Below are positions 24,130 to 30,997 of a DNA stretch of 30,997 nucleotides, in pieces. The stretch's first letter is position 1. Every line of letters begins with the position of its first letter. The position numbers were made by a program, and so were the translations under genes. The notes beneath the pieces were generated by a model. It was not told where the DNA came from, did not search any database, and saw nothing but the letters and a program-made list of their open reading frames with translations. The stretch spans positions 1-30,997 of the forward strand of contig NZ_CAJJWO010000060.1 of NCBI RefSeq assembly GCF_905196875.1, read 5' to 3'. The stretch comes from an uncultured Parabacteroides sp. (GTDB taxonomy: Bacteria; Bacteroidota; Bacteroidia; Bacteroidales; Tannerellaceae).

Positions 24130-25860
24130 ATGAATAAGTCTGTAAGTATGAAGATTAAAACGAAGCTTATCTTCGGGATAGGTTTGTTATTCGTTATGAT
24201 TGTGTTGCTGGGAGGACTGGCTGTAAAGAATATCAATAATATGTCTGTCGACACTCAGAATATCCTGGCGGATAATTACAATTCACTTCTATATTCAAGA
24301 AGAATGTTGAGCGCCCTTGAGCGTATCAAGACAGACCCGGTAGCGCAGGCGGAGTTCGATAAAAACCTCGAATTGCAGAAAAAGAATATTACGGAAGTGG
24401 ATGAGAACGTGGCAACGACTCATCTGGCTACCCAATATGAAGCGATGCATAAAGAACTGAACGATACGACGATTCAACGTGTACGCATGGCTCTCAACGA
24501 TATCATGAGCCTAAATATGGCTACCATATATCGCAAAAGCCAGATAGCCGGACATACGGCAGACCAGGCTTTGTTGTGGATCTGCATAATAGCCGTTATT
24601 TGTATCCTGACAGCTTTTGCTTTCCTGATCCGTTTGCCCCGATCGATCAATACGCCGATAAGGAAACTAACCGATGGTATCATGGAGATTGCCAACCATA
24701 ATTATGAGAAACGGCTTGACTTAGGAGATTACCAGGAATTTTCGGATGTGGCAAACTCTTTTAACCGGATGGCTGAACGGCTTACCGAGTACCGTAAAAG
24801 TACCTTGGCCGATATTATCCAGGCTAAAAAGTATATTGAAGCGATTGTCAACAGTATCACGGAGCCCATTATTGGTCTCGATGGCAACCGTTCGATCCTT
24901 TTTGCCAATGACGAGGCTCTTACGATCCTGAATCTGAAACGGGATGTTGTGATCGGTAAATCCGCAGCCGAACTGGCTTTAAAGAATGACTTGCTTCGTC
25001 GCCTGGTACGTGAACTGATCCAACCGGACGAGAAAAAGGAACCGTTGAAAATATATGCCGATAACAAGGAAAGCTATTTTCAGGCAAAATATATCCCGAT
25101 CCGTGTGACGGATGAGAACGGGAAGGAGAACCAGTATGTGGGCGATGTGATCCTGTTGAAGAATATTACGGAGTTTAAAGAGCTGGATTCGGCTAAGACT
25201 ACATTCATCTCTACGATCTCCCACGAGTTAAAGACACCGATCTCAGCCATTATGATGAGTCTGAAGCTTCTGGAGGATAAACGGGTAGGCGAAATGAACG
25301 ATGAGCAAAAGGCTTTGTCGCAAAGTATCAAAGACAGCAGCGATCGTTTATTGGATATCACCGGCGAACTCCTGAAAATGACGCAGGTGGAAACGGGTAA
25401 ACTGCAACTGAACCCGAAGATCACCAAGCCGATCGAACTGATCGACTATGCCATCAAGGCAAACCGTGTGCAGGCCGAACGTTTCGGTTGCCATGTCGAA
25501 GTCGAGTATCCGGAAAAGATATCGAAGCTGTTTGTCGACAGTGAAAAGATAGCCTGGGTGTTGACTAATCTGTTATCGAACGCTATCCATTACACGCCGG
25601 AAAATGGGCGTATCATCATTGGAGCCAGGCAGATAGATAAAACCGTAGAAATATTTGTGAAAGACTTTGGTAAAGGCATCGACCCGCGTTATCACCAAAG
25701 TATCTTCGATCGTTATTTCCGTGTTCCCGGCACGAAAGTACAGGGTAGTGGTCTTGGGCTGGCAATCAGTAAAGACTTTATTGAGGCCCACGGCGGAACG
25801 ATCCATGTGGAGAGTGAGATCGGTAAAGGAAGTACATTTGTTATCCGGTTTAATGTATAA
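24130..25860 (+). CDS. Membrane histidine kinase paired with split KdpD
   Basis: A 576-residue sensor kinase beginning one base after the kdpD-like stop, so coupled to it. Two membrane helices (about 11-31 and 148-168) bracket an extracytoplasmic helical domain. HAMP (about 170-222), PAS (about 232-345), HisKA with H365 in TISHELKTP, and an ATPase domain ending near residue 575 (FGKGIDP, GSGLGLAI) follow. The sequence is not the kinase half of KdpD: it has its own periplasmic input and a PAS domain. No response regulator gene follows; the operon ends here and mscL lies convergent. The partner must be encoded elsewhere, perhaps the orphan NtrC-type regulator at 8937. Confidence 0.93.
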   Translation: MNKSVSMKIKTKLIFGIGLLFVMIVLLGGLAVKNINNMSVDTQNILADNYNSLLYSRRMLSALERIKTDPVAQAEFDKNLELQKKNITEVDENVATTHLATQYEAMHKELNDTTIQRVRMALNDIMSLNMATIYRKSQIAGHTADQALLWICIIAVICILTAFAFLIRLPRSINTPIRKLTDGIMEIANHNYEKRLDLGDYQEFSDVANSFNRMAERLTEYRKSTLADIIQAKKYIEAIVNSITEPIIGLDGNRSILFANDEALTILNLKRDVVIGKSAAELALKNDLLRRLVRELIQPDEKKEPLKIYADNKESYFQAKYIPIRVTDENGKENQYVGDVILLKNITEFKELDSAKTTFISTISHELKTPISAIMMSLKLLEDKRVGEMNDEQKALSQSIKDSSDRLLDITGELLKMTQVETGKLQLNPKITKPIELIDYAIKANRVQAERFGCHVEVEYPEKISKLFVDSEKIAWVLTNLLSNAIHYTPENGRIIIGARQIDKTVEIFVKDFGKGIDPRYHQSIFDRYFRVPGTKVQGSGLGLAISKDFIEAHGGTIHVESEIGKGSTFVIRFNV

Positions 25861-25908
25861 GAAGAATAGTATAATATAATCATGAAAGTATTCTCCATGT
25901 ATGGACAC

Positions 25909-25952
25909 AAAAAAGTCAGTATCGACTGCTTCAAAAAGCAGTCGATACTGAC
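25909..25952 (-). terminator. Strong terminator of mscL, between convergent genes
   Basis: A perfect 17-bp stem: GTCAGTATCGACTGCTT (25915-25931) with AAGCAGTCGATACTGAC (25936-25952) and a 4-base loop. On the minus strand six Ts follow immediately (25914-25909), an ideal intrinsic terminator for mscL. The + strand side lacks a T-run, yet the hairpin could still define the 3' end of the kdp operon. Confidence 0.92.
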
Positions 25953-25968
25953 ACTTATCTCTGGTTTC

Positions 25969-26394
25969 TTACTTTTTATCTTTCAGTAAATCACGTATCT
26001 CGGTCAATAGCTGAACATCGGCAGGTGGAGCGGGAGGTGTAGCCGGGGCTTCCTCTGTCTTTTTCTTATTCAGGGCATTCATTCCTTTTATCATCATAAA
26101 GATAGCAAAAGCAATGATGATGAAGTCTAATGTTACCTGTAAGAAGTTCCCGTAGTTGATCGTAACGGCAGGGGTAATCACTTTGTCACCTTCCATCACT
26201 GCGTGCTTCAATACGATTTTCAAATCTGTAAAGTTCACTCCGCCGACCAATAATCCTACTGCCGGCATAATTATATCTCCAACGACTGATGATACTATCT
26301 TACCGAAAGCACCACCGATGATGATACCGACAGCCATGTCGACAACGTTGCCGCGCATGGCAAACTGCTTAAATTCTTGTAAAAATTTCCCCAT
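25969..26394 (-). CDS. mscL: Large-conductance mechanosensitive channel MscL
   Basis: A pressure-relief channel of the cytoplasmic membrane that opens on sudden osmotic downshift. The 141-residue protein has the family signature from the start: FKQFAMRGNVVDMAVGIIIG (residues 8-27), first helix to about 45, second helix at about 82-105, and a charged C-terminal bundle after a proline-rich linker (PATPPAPPA). It lies 74 bp downstream of hcp on the same strand and converges on the kdp operon, so two osmotic-adaptation genes meet here. A separate weak promoter (TATATTCG on the minus strand near 26448-26455) is possible, as is read-through from hcp. Confidence 0.97.
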   Translation of the reverse strand: MGKFLQEFKQFAMRGNVVDMAVGIIIGGAFGKIVSSVVGDIIMPAVGLLVGGVNFTDLKIVLKHAVMEGDKVITPAVTINYGNFLQVTLDFIIIAFAIFMMIKGMNALNKKKTEEAPATPPAPPADVQLLTEIRDLLKDKK

Positions 26395-26468
26395 ATATAT
26401 TCGCCTTTTTTATGATATAACCGTAATTGTTTCTATTTGGTTGCGAATATACAATGTTTTGTTAAAAA

Positions 26469-28124
26469 TCAGGCAAGAATTAACTTGTCAATATCTTCGT
26501 CCGGTGTGCTGATCGTTCCTATCCCAAAATTTTCAACCAATACCTGTGCAACATTTGGCGAAAGGAAAGCTGGTAATGTCGGGCCTAAATGGATGTTTTT
26601 AACGCCAAGGCTCAATAGAGCCAATAGGACGATGACTGCCTTTTGTTCGTACCATGCAATATTGTAGACAATCGGTAACTGGTTGATATCTTCTAACCCG
26701 AATGCTTCCTGCAACTTCATGGCGATCACAGCCAGGGAATAACTGTCGTTACATTGTCCGGCATCCAATACGCGGGGAATGCCCCCTATATCACCGAGCG
26801 GCAGTTTGTTGTAACGGTATTTTGCACAACCGGCCGTCAGGATAACGCAATCGGATGGTAATTCGCTGGCGAACTCCGTATAATAGTTACGACTTTTCAT
26901 ACGTCCGTCGCATCCGGCCATTACTACGAATTTGCGGATGGCACCACTTTTTACCGCATCGACCACTTTTCCAGCCAAAGCCATTACCTGATTGTGGGCG
27001 AATCCTCCGGTGATTTGTCCGTGTTCTATCTCTTTCGGGGCGGCACAGCGTTTGGCATGGGCTATGATCTCTGAATAATCTTTGGTCTTGCCGTCTTCTC
27101 TTGACGGGATATGCTTCCATCCCGGGAAACCGGTCGAGTTGGTCGTATAAACGCGATCTTTGTATGAAGCACTTTCCAGTGGCGGAACGATGCAGTTTGT
27201 CGTGAACAGGATCGGGCCGTTAAAGCTTTCGAACTCTTCCCGCTGTTGCCACCAGGCGTTCCCGTAGTTGCCGACAAAATGTTTGTATTTCTTGAAAGCC
27301 GGATAATAGTTGGCAGGTAACATTTCGCTATGTGTATATACATCGACTCCGGTTCCATCTGTCTGTGCAAGTAGTTCTTCCATATCTTTCAGATCGTGAC
27401 CGCTTATCAGAATGGCTGGATTGTTGCGTACACCGATATTTACCTGCGTGATCTCCGGATTGCCATAACTGCTTGTATTTGCCTTATCCAGCAATGCCAT
27501 TGCTTTTACTCCGTAGCTTCCGGTTTCCAGCACTAATGCCGTTAACTGTTCAGCTGAAAGGTCTTTCCGTAAGGTCTCTGCCAATGCAAACTGAATGAAC
27601 CGGTGTAAGTCTGCTTCCTCAAATCCGAGGTTTCCGGCATGTTCCACATAAGCAGCCATTCCTTTCAGTCCATAAATGATCAGTTCCTTTAAAGAACGGA
27701 TGTCGGGGTTTGCTTCACGTAATACACCGACTGTCAGTGCTTTCCCTTCGAAAGCATCCTCGTTACCTTTCCAGACCAGTTCGTCGATGACCGGCAGTTC
27801 GATACCTCGTTTACCGGCTTCGTCTTTTAACTGATCCCTTAATTCTATTCCTTTGACAACGCGTCGGGTAATACTTCCCATATCGAAGTTAGCATTTGTG
27901 ATCGTAGAGAAAAGAGCATCCGCAACGAAATGATTGATATGTGAGGGTATTTCTATCCCGGCATTTCGTAGTTGAGTGGCAACAACAGATACTCCTTTGG
28001 TGATGAATAACAACAAGTCCATCCGGTTGGCAGTCTCATCGTCTTTTCCACAGACTCCTTTAATCGTACAGCCGGTTCCTTTCGCAGCTTCCTGACACTG
28101 AAAACAAAACATTTTTGCATCCAT
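26469..28124 (-). CDS. hcp: Hybrid cluster protein / hydroxylamine reductase Hcp
   Basis: A cytoplasmic iron-sulfur-oxo enzyme, described as a hydroxylamine reductase and in vivo probably an NO reductase, part of nitrosative stress defence. The 551-residue protein has N-terminal cluster cysteines C7, C10, C19 and C25 (C-x2-C-x8-C-x5-C), the spacing of [4Fe-4S] rather than enterobacterial [2Fe-2S] Hcp. Hybrid-cluster ligand motifs follow around residues 400 (GCDGR), 426 (TAGCAKYRYN) and 452 (DAGQCNDSYSL). There is no adjacent hcr reductase gene. It is divergent from a Crp/Fnr regulator, and its promoter carries the same operator as the nrf operon. Confidence 0.97.
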   Translation of the reverse strand: MDAKMFCFQCQEAAKGTGCTIKGVCGKDDETANRMDLLLFITKGVSVVATQLRNAGIEIPSHINHFVADALFSTITNANFDMGSITRRVVKGIELRDQLKDEAGKRGIELPVIDELVWKGNEDAFEGKALTVGVLREANPDIRSLKELIIYGLKGMAAYVEHAGNLGFEEADLHRFIQFALAETLRKDLSAEQLTALVLETGSYGVKAMALLDKANTSSYGNPEITQVNIGVRNNPAILISGHDLKDMEELLAQTDGTGVDVYTHSEMLPANYYPAFKKYKHFVGNYGNAWWQQREEFESFNGPILFTTNCIVPPLESASYKDRVYTTNSTGFPGWKHIPSREDGKTKDYSEIIAHAKRCAAPKEIEHGQITGGFAHNQVMALAGKVVDAVKSGAIRKFVVMAGCDGRMKSRNYYTEFASELPSDCVILTAGCAKYRYNKLPLGDIGGIPRVLDAGQCNDSYSLAVIAMKLQEAFGLEDINQLPIVYNIAWYEQKAVIVLLALLSLGVKNIHLGPTLPAFLSPNVAQVLVENFGIGTISTPDEDIDKLILA

Positions 28125-28163
28125 ACTATTCTATTATTTTATTGGTTTATATTGTTCTGAAAA

Positions 28164-28209
28164 CAAAAGTAGGACAGACCGCTTTCCTATATTGTACCAA
28201 ATGTTACAA
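28164..28209 (-). promoter_or_regulatory. hcp promoter with Crp/Fnr-type operator
   Basis: On the minus strand the -7 element TACTTTTG (exact TAnnTTTG) lies at 28171-28164. No -33 TTTG stands at the usual distance. Instead an 18-bp dyad with arms TTGTA/TACAA and an 8-bp centre lies at 28192-28209. Its centre is 36.5 bp from the end of the -7 box, about -42 from the predicted start, as expected for class II activation. The core TGTA-N8-TACA and the spacing are identical to those of the nrf promoter. Confidence 0.72.
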
Positions 28210-28304
28210 ACGCGAATATTTTTTAGATAGATGTGGTAGTTCTTTTATTTGGACAAGAATGAAACTTATGTCAGACATTATGTAATTTTATTTAGTTGCT
28301 GATA

Positions 28305-28400
28305 AAAGTTGTTGTCGAGAGCGTCGGCAATATTGCCGACAGTGTCGAAAGCTTTGCCGACGCTGTCGATTATTTTGCCGACATTGTCGGCAACAACTTT
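28305..28400. repeat. Tandem 21-bp imperfect palindrome array flanked by inverted repeats
   Basis: Three full 21-bp units start at 28323, 28344 and 28365, each GTCG(N8-9)TTGCCGAC(N3), and a partial fourth (GTCGGCAACAAC) starts at 28386. The first unit contains the perfect 18-bp palindrome GTCGGCAATATTGCCGAC. A 10-bp inverted repeat, AAAGTTGTTG at 28305-28314 and CAACAACTTT at 28391-28400, encloses the array, so the whole could fold as one large hairpin. The period is two helical turns. It lies in the hcp/Crp-Fnr intergenic region, upstream of the regulator gene. Confidence 0.8.
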
Positions 28401-28438
28401 CCTGCAGGGAAAAATGAATTAATCTCCTTTTCTTTTCT

Positions 28439-28446
28439 TATATTTG
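28439..28446 (+). promoter_or_regulatory. -7 element of the hcp-linked Crp/Fnr gene
   Basis: TATATTTG is an exact TAnnTTTG match, but no TTTG is visible at -33. The expected start site is only about 6 bp before the ATG at 28459, implying a nearly leaderless mRNA, or use of a different promoter further upstream. If it is used, the 21-bp array lies upstream of the promoter, in operator position, rather than in the leader. Confidence 0.45.
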
Positions 28447-28458
28447 CCTTATATATAA

Positions 28459-29133
28459 ATGACTATGCTAGCAATACTTTCTAAATCCGTACTGTTTAGA
28501 AATATTTCTGATACAGAGATTTCAGAATTGCTGGAAACAGCAGCTTACAGGGTGGTGGCTTATCGTCCGAAAGATATTGTCGCTCTTCAGGGAGCACCAT
28601 GCAATCATCTGATGATTGTATTGAGTGGGCTTCTACAAGGGCAGATGGTGAATGATGCCGGTAAACTTGTTGTTATTGAAGAGTTGCAAGCCTCCCAGTT
28701 GTTGGCGCCGGCTTTCCTGTATGCTCCTCAAAATAATCTTCCGGTAAACATTCTGGCAATGGAGCTTTCGGAGATATTATTTATTCACCGGGATGATTTT
28801 ACCCAATGGATGCAGCTGAACAAGCAACTTCTTCAGAACTTCCTGATGCTGATATCCGGCAGAAGTCATTTCCTGAGCGATAAGATCATGTTCTTATCAC
28901 TAAAGAATATAAAGAATAAGATTGCAGATTATTTGCTTCGTAAACTACCGGAGCCATCGGCAGATGTTATTCATCTGACCGAAACTCAGCAGGAGATAGC
29001 CGATTCGTTTGGAGTGACCCGCCCTTCTCTGGCACGGGCTTTGGCCGAAATGGAGCAGGAGGGAGTTATCTCCATCGCCCGGAAGATTATAAAAGTCCGT
29101 AATATGCCGGCTCTTAAGCAGATGGCTCAATAA
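28459..29133 (+). CDS. Crp/Fnr-family regulator, probable HcpR
   Basis: A 224-residue regulator. A cyclic-nucleotide-binding-like beta-roll covers about 10-115, a dimerisation helix about 118-145, and a winged helix has its recognition part near 190-202 (VTRPSLARALAEM). It has no FNR-type Fe-S cysteine set and only one cysteine, C48, in the QGAPC loop, where the regulator at 8192 has QGSPC. It is divergent from hcp across 334 bp. In Bacteroidota such a gene next to hcp is usually the nitrosative-stress regulator HcpR, as in Porphyromonas gingivalis. That identity is inferred from neighbourhood and not proved by sequence. An intrinsic terminator follows directly. Confidence 0.88.
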   Translation: MTMLAILSKSVLFRNISDTEISELLETAAYRVVAYRPKDIVALQGAPCNHLMIVLSGLLQGQMVNDAGKLVVIEELQASQLLAPAFLYAPQNNLPVNILAMELSEILFIHRDDFTQWMQLNKQLLQNFLMLISGRSHFLSDKIMFLSLKNIKNKIADYLLRKLPEPSADVIHLTETQQEIADSFGVTRPSLARALAEMEQEGVISIARKIIKVRNMPALKQMAQ

Positions 29134-29135
29134 TA

Positions 29136-29177
29136 AATAAACCCACGGCTTTCTATCGAAAGGAGTGGGTTTATTTT
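29136..29177. terminator. Bidirectional terminator after the regulator and ferritin genes
   Basis: AATAAACCCAC (29136-29146) pairs with GTGGGTTTATT (29165-29175). A second inner stem, CTTTC/GAAAG, lies in the loop. The T-rich end ATTTT on the + strand and the matching A-rich start (Ts on the minus strand) let it serve both convergent genes. Confidence 0.88.
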
Positions 29178-29203
29178 CTAAGTAATTTATACCGGACGGG
29201 CTA

Positions 29204-29716
29204 TTACTTGTTTAAGAAAGAACTTTTCATTCTGGCAATATCTGTCAGGTAGTCTTGCAAGTCCTGTTCATGTTCTTCTTCCATACCCAGGATGTGTTTT
29301 GCTATTTCACAGGTTGTGAAGTCTTTACCGTCTGTGAATTCGGCGATTTGCTGGTATCTGACGATAGCACAACGTTCGGAAGCAACGTTCTGGTTCAATA
29401 GGCTGACAACGTCAAAATCGTTAGGTACGTCATATTTGCATCTTGCCAGTTCGAACCATTTCTTAGGGTCGAGTACTGGAACGCCTTCCAATTCGATAAT
29501 ACGGTCGGCCAGTAATTTGGCGTGGCCTAATTCTTCGTTGGCATGTTCTTCAAATTCGGCTTGTACGTTTGCACGCATAGCACCTTCTGCAACCAAAGCG
29601 CCTACCCAGTATTGATAGTATGCTAGCCATTCTTCTGATAATGCAGCGTTAAGCTGTGATAATAAACTTTCTACATCTAGTTTTTTCTGTAGGATCTTAA
29701 CACTTTCTTTTGCCAT
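29204..29716 (-). CDS. DPS-like ferritin (DPSL family)
   Basis: A 170-residue ferritin-fold protein that probably stores iron and removes peroxide in the cytoplasm. The start at 29716 (MAKESVKILQ) matches the known N-terminus of Bacteroides DPS-like proteins as I recall it; an upstream in-frame ATG at 29761 would add 15 unlikely residues. Ligands of a bacterioferritin-like di-iron site are visible: E28 or E29, E62-x2-H65, E114 and E146-x2-H149. Cysteines C93 and C116 match the paired cysteines that distinguish DPSL from classical Dps. Oxidative-stress genes fit with hcp nearby. A near-palindrome ATTGTT/AACAAT sits about 40 bp upstream, at 29753-29766. Confidence 0.9.
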   Translation of the reverse strand: MAKESVKILQKKLDVESLLSQLNAALSEEWLAYYQYWVGALVAEGAMRANVQAEFEEHANEELGHAKLLADRIIELEGVPVLDPKKWFELARCKYDVPNDFDVVSLLNQNVASERCAIVRYQQIAEFTDGKDFTTCEIAKHILGMEEEHEQDLQDYLTDIARMKSSFLNK

Positions 29717-29837
29717 AACTGTAAAATTTAGTTTAGTATAATGCTCGTTTGTATTGTTCAAACAATGCTACTGGGCGTTTGTTCATACCGAAACTTTATA
29801 CAGTTCAGATTTATTGTTTTTTCAATTATGTTAGCGA

Positions 29838-30716
29838 TCAGTCGTCCAGTTTACCGAACTTACCTGCTCCCAGGTCAATATAAGCTTGTTTCAACTCTGC
29901 TACATTATTCATAACGAACGGACCGTATGCAGCAATAGGTTCTTTGATCGGTTCACCACTCAAGATAAGTACAGTTGCCTTATTTACTGCCTGGATGGTG
30001 AAAGTTTCTCCTTTATTTTCGAATAACGCGAAATAGTCGGTCGGAACCAGTTCATTATTATTGATCTTTACAGAACCTTCAACGACTAAAACAGCCGTGT
30101 TATAATCTGCCGGGAATGAGAATTCGGCATTTCCTCCCTTATTTAATTGGACATTTAATAAATGCATAGGAGTAAAGGTGGATGCTATTCCGTCCGTTTC
30201 TTGGTATTTACCGGCAATGATCTCGATCTGACCGGCATTATCGGGCAGTTCGACTTTCGGAATCTGGCTGTTTACAATAGACTGATATTTAGGATCAGCT
30301 TTTTTGTCCTTAGCTGGAAGGTTGATCCATAATTGTACAACATGGAATTCACCTCCTTTCTGACTGAAGCTTTCTTCATGGTATTCCTTATGAAGTACTC
30401 CGGAGGCCGCTGTCATCCATTGGATATCACCCGGACCGATCACACCGCTATTGCCTCTGCTGTCATGGTGGGCAACTTTTCCTTTATATACGATTGTGAC
30501 AGTTTCAAATCCGCGATGAGGATGTACTCCGACACCTCTAGGTTCTTTACGCGGTGAGAATTCCATTTTAGCATTATAATCTAACAAGATGAATGGATTC
30601 ATACGTTCTCTGCTTAATTGTTCCAGATGTGGTATGAAGTTATGTACTCTGAATCCGTCTCCAACCATGTGCGGAGCAGGTGGGGCTATGATATTTTCTA
30701 CTTTTTTTACCGTCAT
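29838..30716 (-). CDS. Pirin family protein
   Basis: A 292-residue bicupin protein. The N-terminal cupin holds the metal ligands H65 and H67 (GVHPHRGFE) plus H109 and E111 (GVLHKEYHE), equivalent to those of human pirin and bacterial YhhW, some of which act as quercetin dioxygenases. The C-terminal cupin (about 180-270) lacks an evident metal site, as is normal. The physiological role of bacterial pirins is uncertain; links to oxidative stress are common. A good Shine-Dalgarno (AAGGAGA, 7 bp before ATG) precedes it, and a hairpin with a T-run lies in its upstream region. Confidence 0.93.
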   Translation of the reverse strand: MTVKKVENIIAPPAPHMVGDGFRVHNFIPHLEQLSRERMNPFILLDYNAKMEFSPRKEPRGVGVHPHRGFETVTIVYKGKVAHHDSRGNSGVIGPGDIQWMTAASGVLHKEYHEESFSQKGGEFHVVQLWINLPAKDKKADPKYQSIVNSQIPKVELPDNAGQIEIIAGKYQETDGIASTFTPMHLLNVQLNKGGNAEFSFPADYNTAVLVVEGSVKINNNELVPTDYFALFENKGETFTIQAVNKATVLILSGEPIKEPIAAYGPFVMNNVAELKQAYIDLGAGKFGKLDD

Positions 30717-30740
30717 AAATAATCTCCTTATTTTTATAGT

Positions 30741-30785
30741 AAAACAAAAAAGGGAAAGGCTTTGTTGTACCAGCTATCCTTTCCC
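30741..30785 (-). terminator. Terminator-like hairpin upstream of pirin
   Basis: On the minus strand GGGAAAGG and CCTTTCCC (+ strand 30778-30785 and 30752-30759) form an 8-bp stem with an 18-base loop, followed by TTTTTTGTTTT. This is a good intrinsic terminator reading toward pirin. It either ends a minus-strand transcript from the right or acts as an attenuator in the pirin leader. Confidence 0.6.
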
Positions 30786-30961
30786 ATATAATAATGTATA
30801 GAGAAATAGCTTTTGATGTGGCTGGCGATTCGATAGCGGCTGAAATTGAAGGGGCGCTGTGTTATTAGACTTAGTTTAATTTTTTTTTCTTTGTAACGTT
30901 CAGTAATACAGTAATGTAGTTGTTTTGCTACGATTTTGAGTGAAAAATAAAGTGATAAAAG

Positions 30962-30993
30962 TTTGGAGTGTATGTTTTATAACACTACTTTTG
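30962..30993 (+). promoter_or_regulatory. Rightward promoter at the window edge
   Basis: TTTG at 30962-30965, a 20-bp spacer, and TACTTTTG at 30986-30993 form a complete Bacteroidota promoter directed out of the window, implying a + strand gene just beyond 30997. The remaining 30786-30961 stretch holds no supported gene; an ORF of 24 codons at 30794 has no support. Confidence 0.6.
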
Positions 30994-30997
30994 CATC

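Noticed and set aside
28296..28484. A 62-codon ORF with 7-residue repeats over the 21-bp array
   Set aside because: It starts with TTG, overlaps the start of the regulator gene in another frame, and its heptads simply reflect the 21-bp DNA period.
29717..29761. Upstream start of the DPS-like ferritin
   Set aside because: It adds 15 residues not typical for the family; MAKESVKILQ at 29716 fits the family start.
30794..30868. A 24-codon ORF beyond pirin
   Set aside because: No ribosome-binding site, promoter or recognisable sequence supports it.

Overview
The window reads as a chromosomal segment of a gut Bacteroidales, most likely a Parabacteroides or close relative. The pointers are Bacteroidota-type promoters (TTTG, about 19-20 bp, then TAnnTTTG), a periplasmic-propeller hybrid two-component sensor (HTCS), system II cytochrome c maturation genes beside nrfHA, a Bacteroides-type DPS-like ferritin, and a class I hybrid cluster protein. 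The genus is an inference; no rRNA or tRNA gene is present.

Layout. 1-1700: a tandem array of palindromes spaced 41-42 bp, then an uncharacterised 264-residue protein and a structured 3' end. 1708-2541 (-): OmpA-family lipoprotein. 2637-8128 (+): nitrite-ammonification operon nrfH-nrfA-resB-ccsA plus an outer-membrane beta-barrel. 8192-10277 (+): a Crp/Fnr regulator, then an NtrC-type sigma54 activator with no adjacent kinase. 10299-16476 (+): an HTCS sensor and one secreted alpha/alpha-barrel enzyme, with no SusC/SusD pair. 16574-17242 (-): a CAT-like acetyltransferase. 17591-25860 (+): a potassium operon with two tiny membrane proteins, kdpA, kdpB, kdpC, an outer-membrane barrel, a KdpD sensor half without kinase, and a separate histidine kinase; no kdpE. 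25969-28124 (-): mscL and hcp. 28459-29133 (+): a second Crp/Fnr regulator. 29204-30716 (-): DPS-like ferritin and pirin. A promoter firing rightward sits at the right edge.

How it fits together. nrfHA (nitrite to ammonia) and hcp (NO/hydroxylamine detoxification), about 24 kb apart, carry the same TGTA-N8-TACA palindrome at the same distance (36.5 bp) from their -7 elements, the geometry of activation by a Crp/Fnr protein. This makes a nitrosative-stress regulon, with the regulator beside hcp as the likely HcpR. The kdp operon has a good -24/-12 sigma54 promoter with a paired inverted-repeat site 100-140 bp upstream. That suggests potassium uptake here is switched by a sigma54 activator rather than by KdpE, through a KdpD split into separate sensor and kinase genes. 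The NtrC-type regulator at 8937 is an orphan and a candidate partner, but that link is speculative.

Most promising unusual items: the sigma54/split-KdpD potassium system, the shared nrf/hcp operator, and the two helically phased repeat arrays (42-bp at 293-514, 21-bp at 28323-28397) in front of genes.
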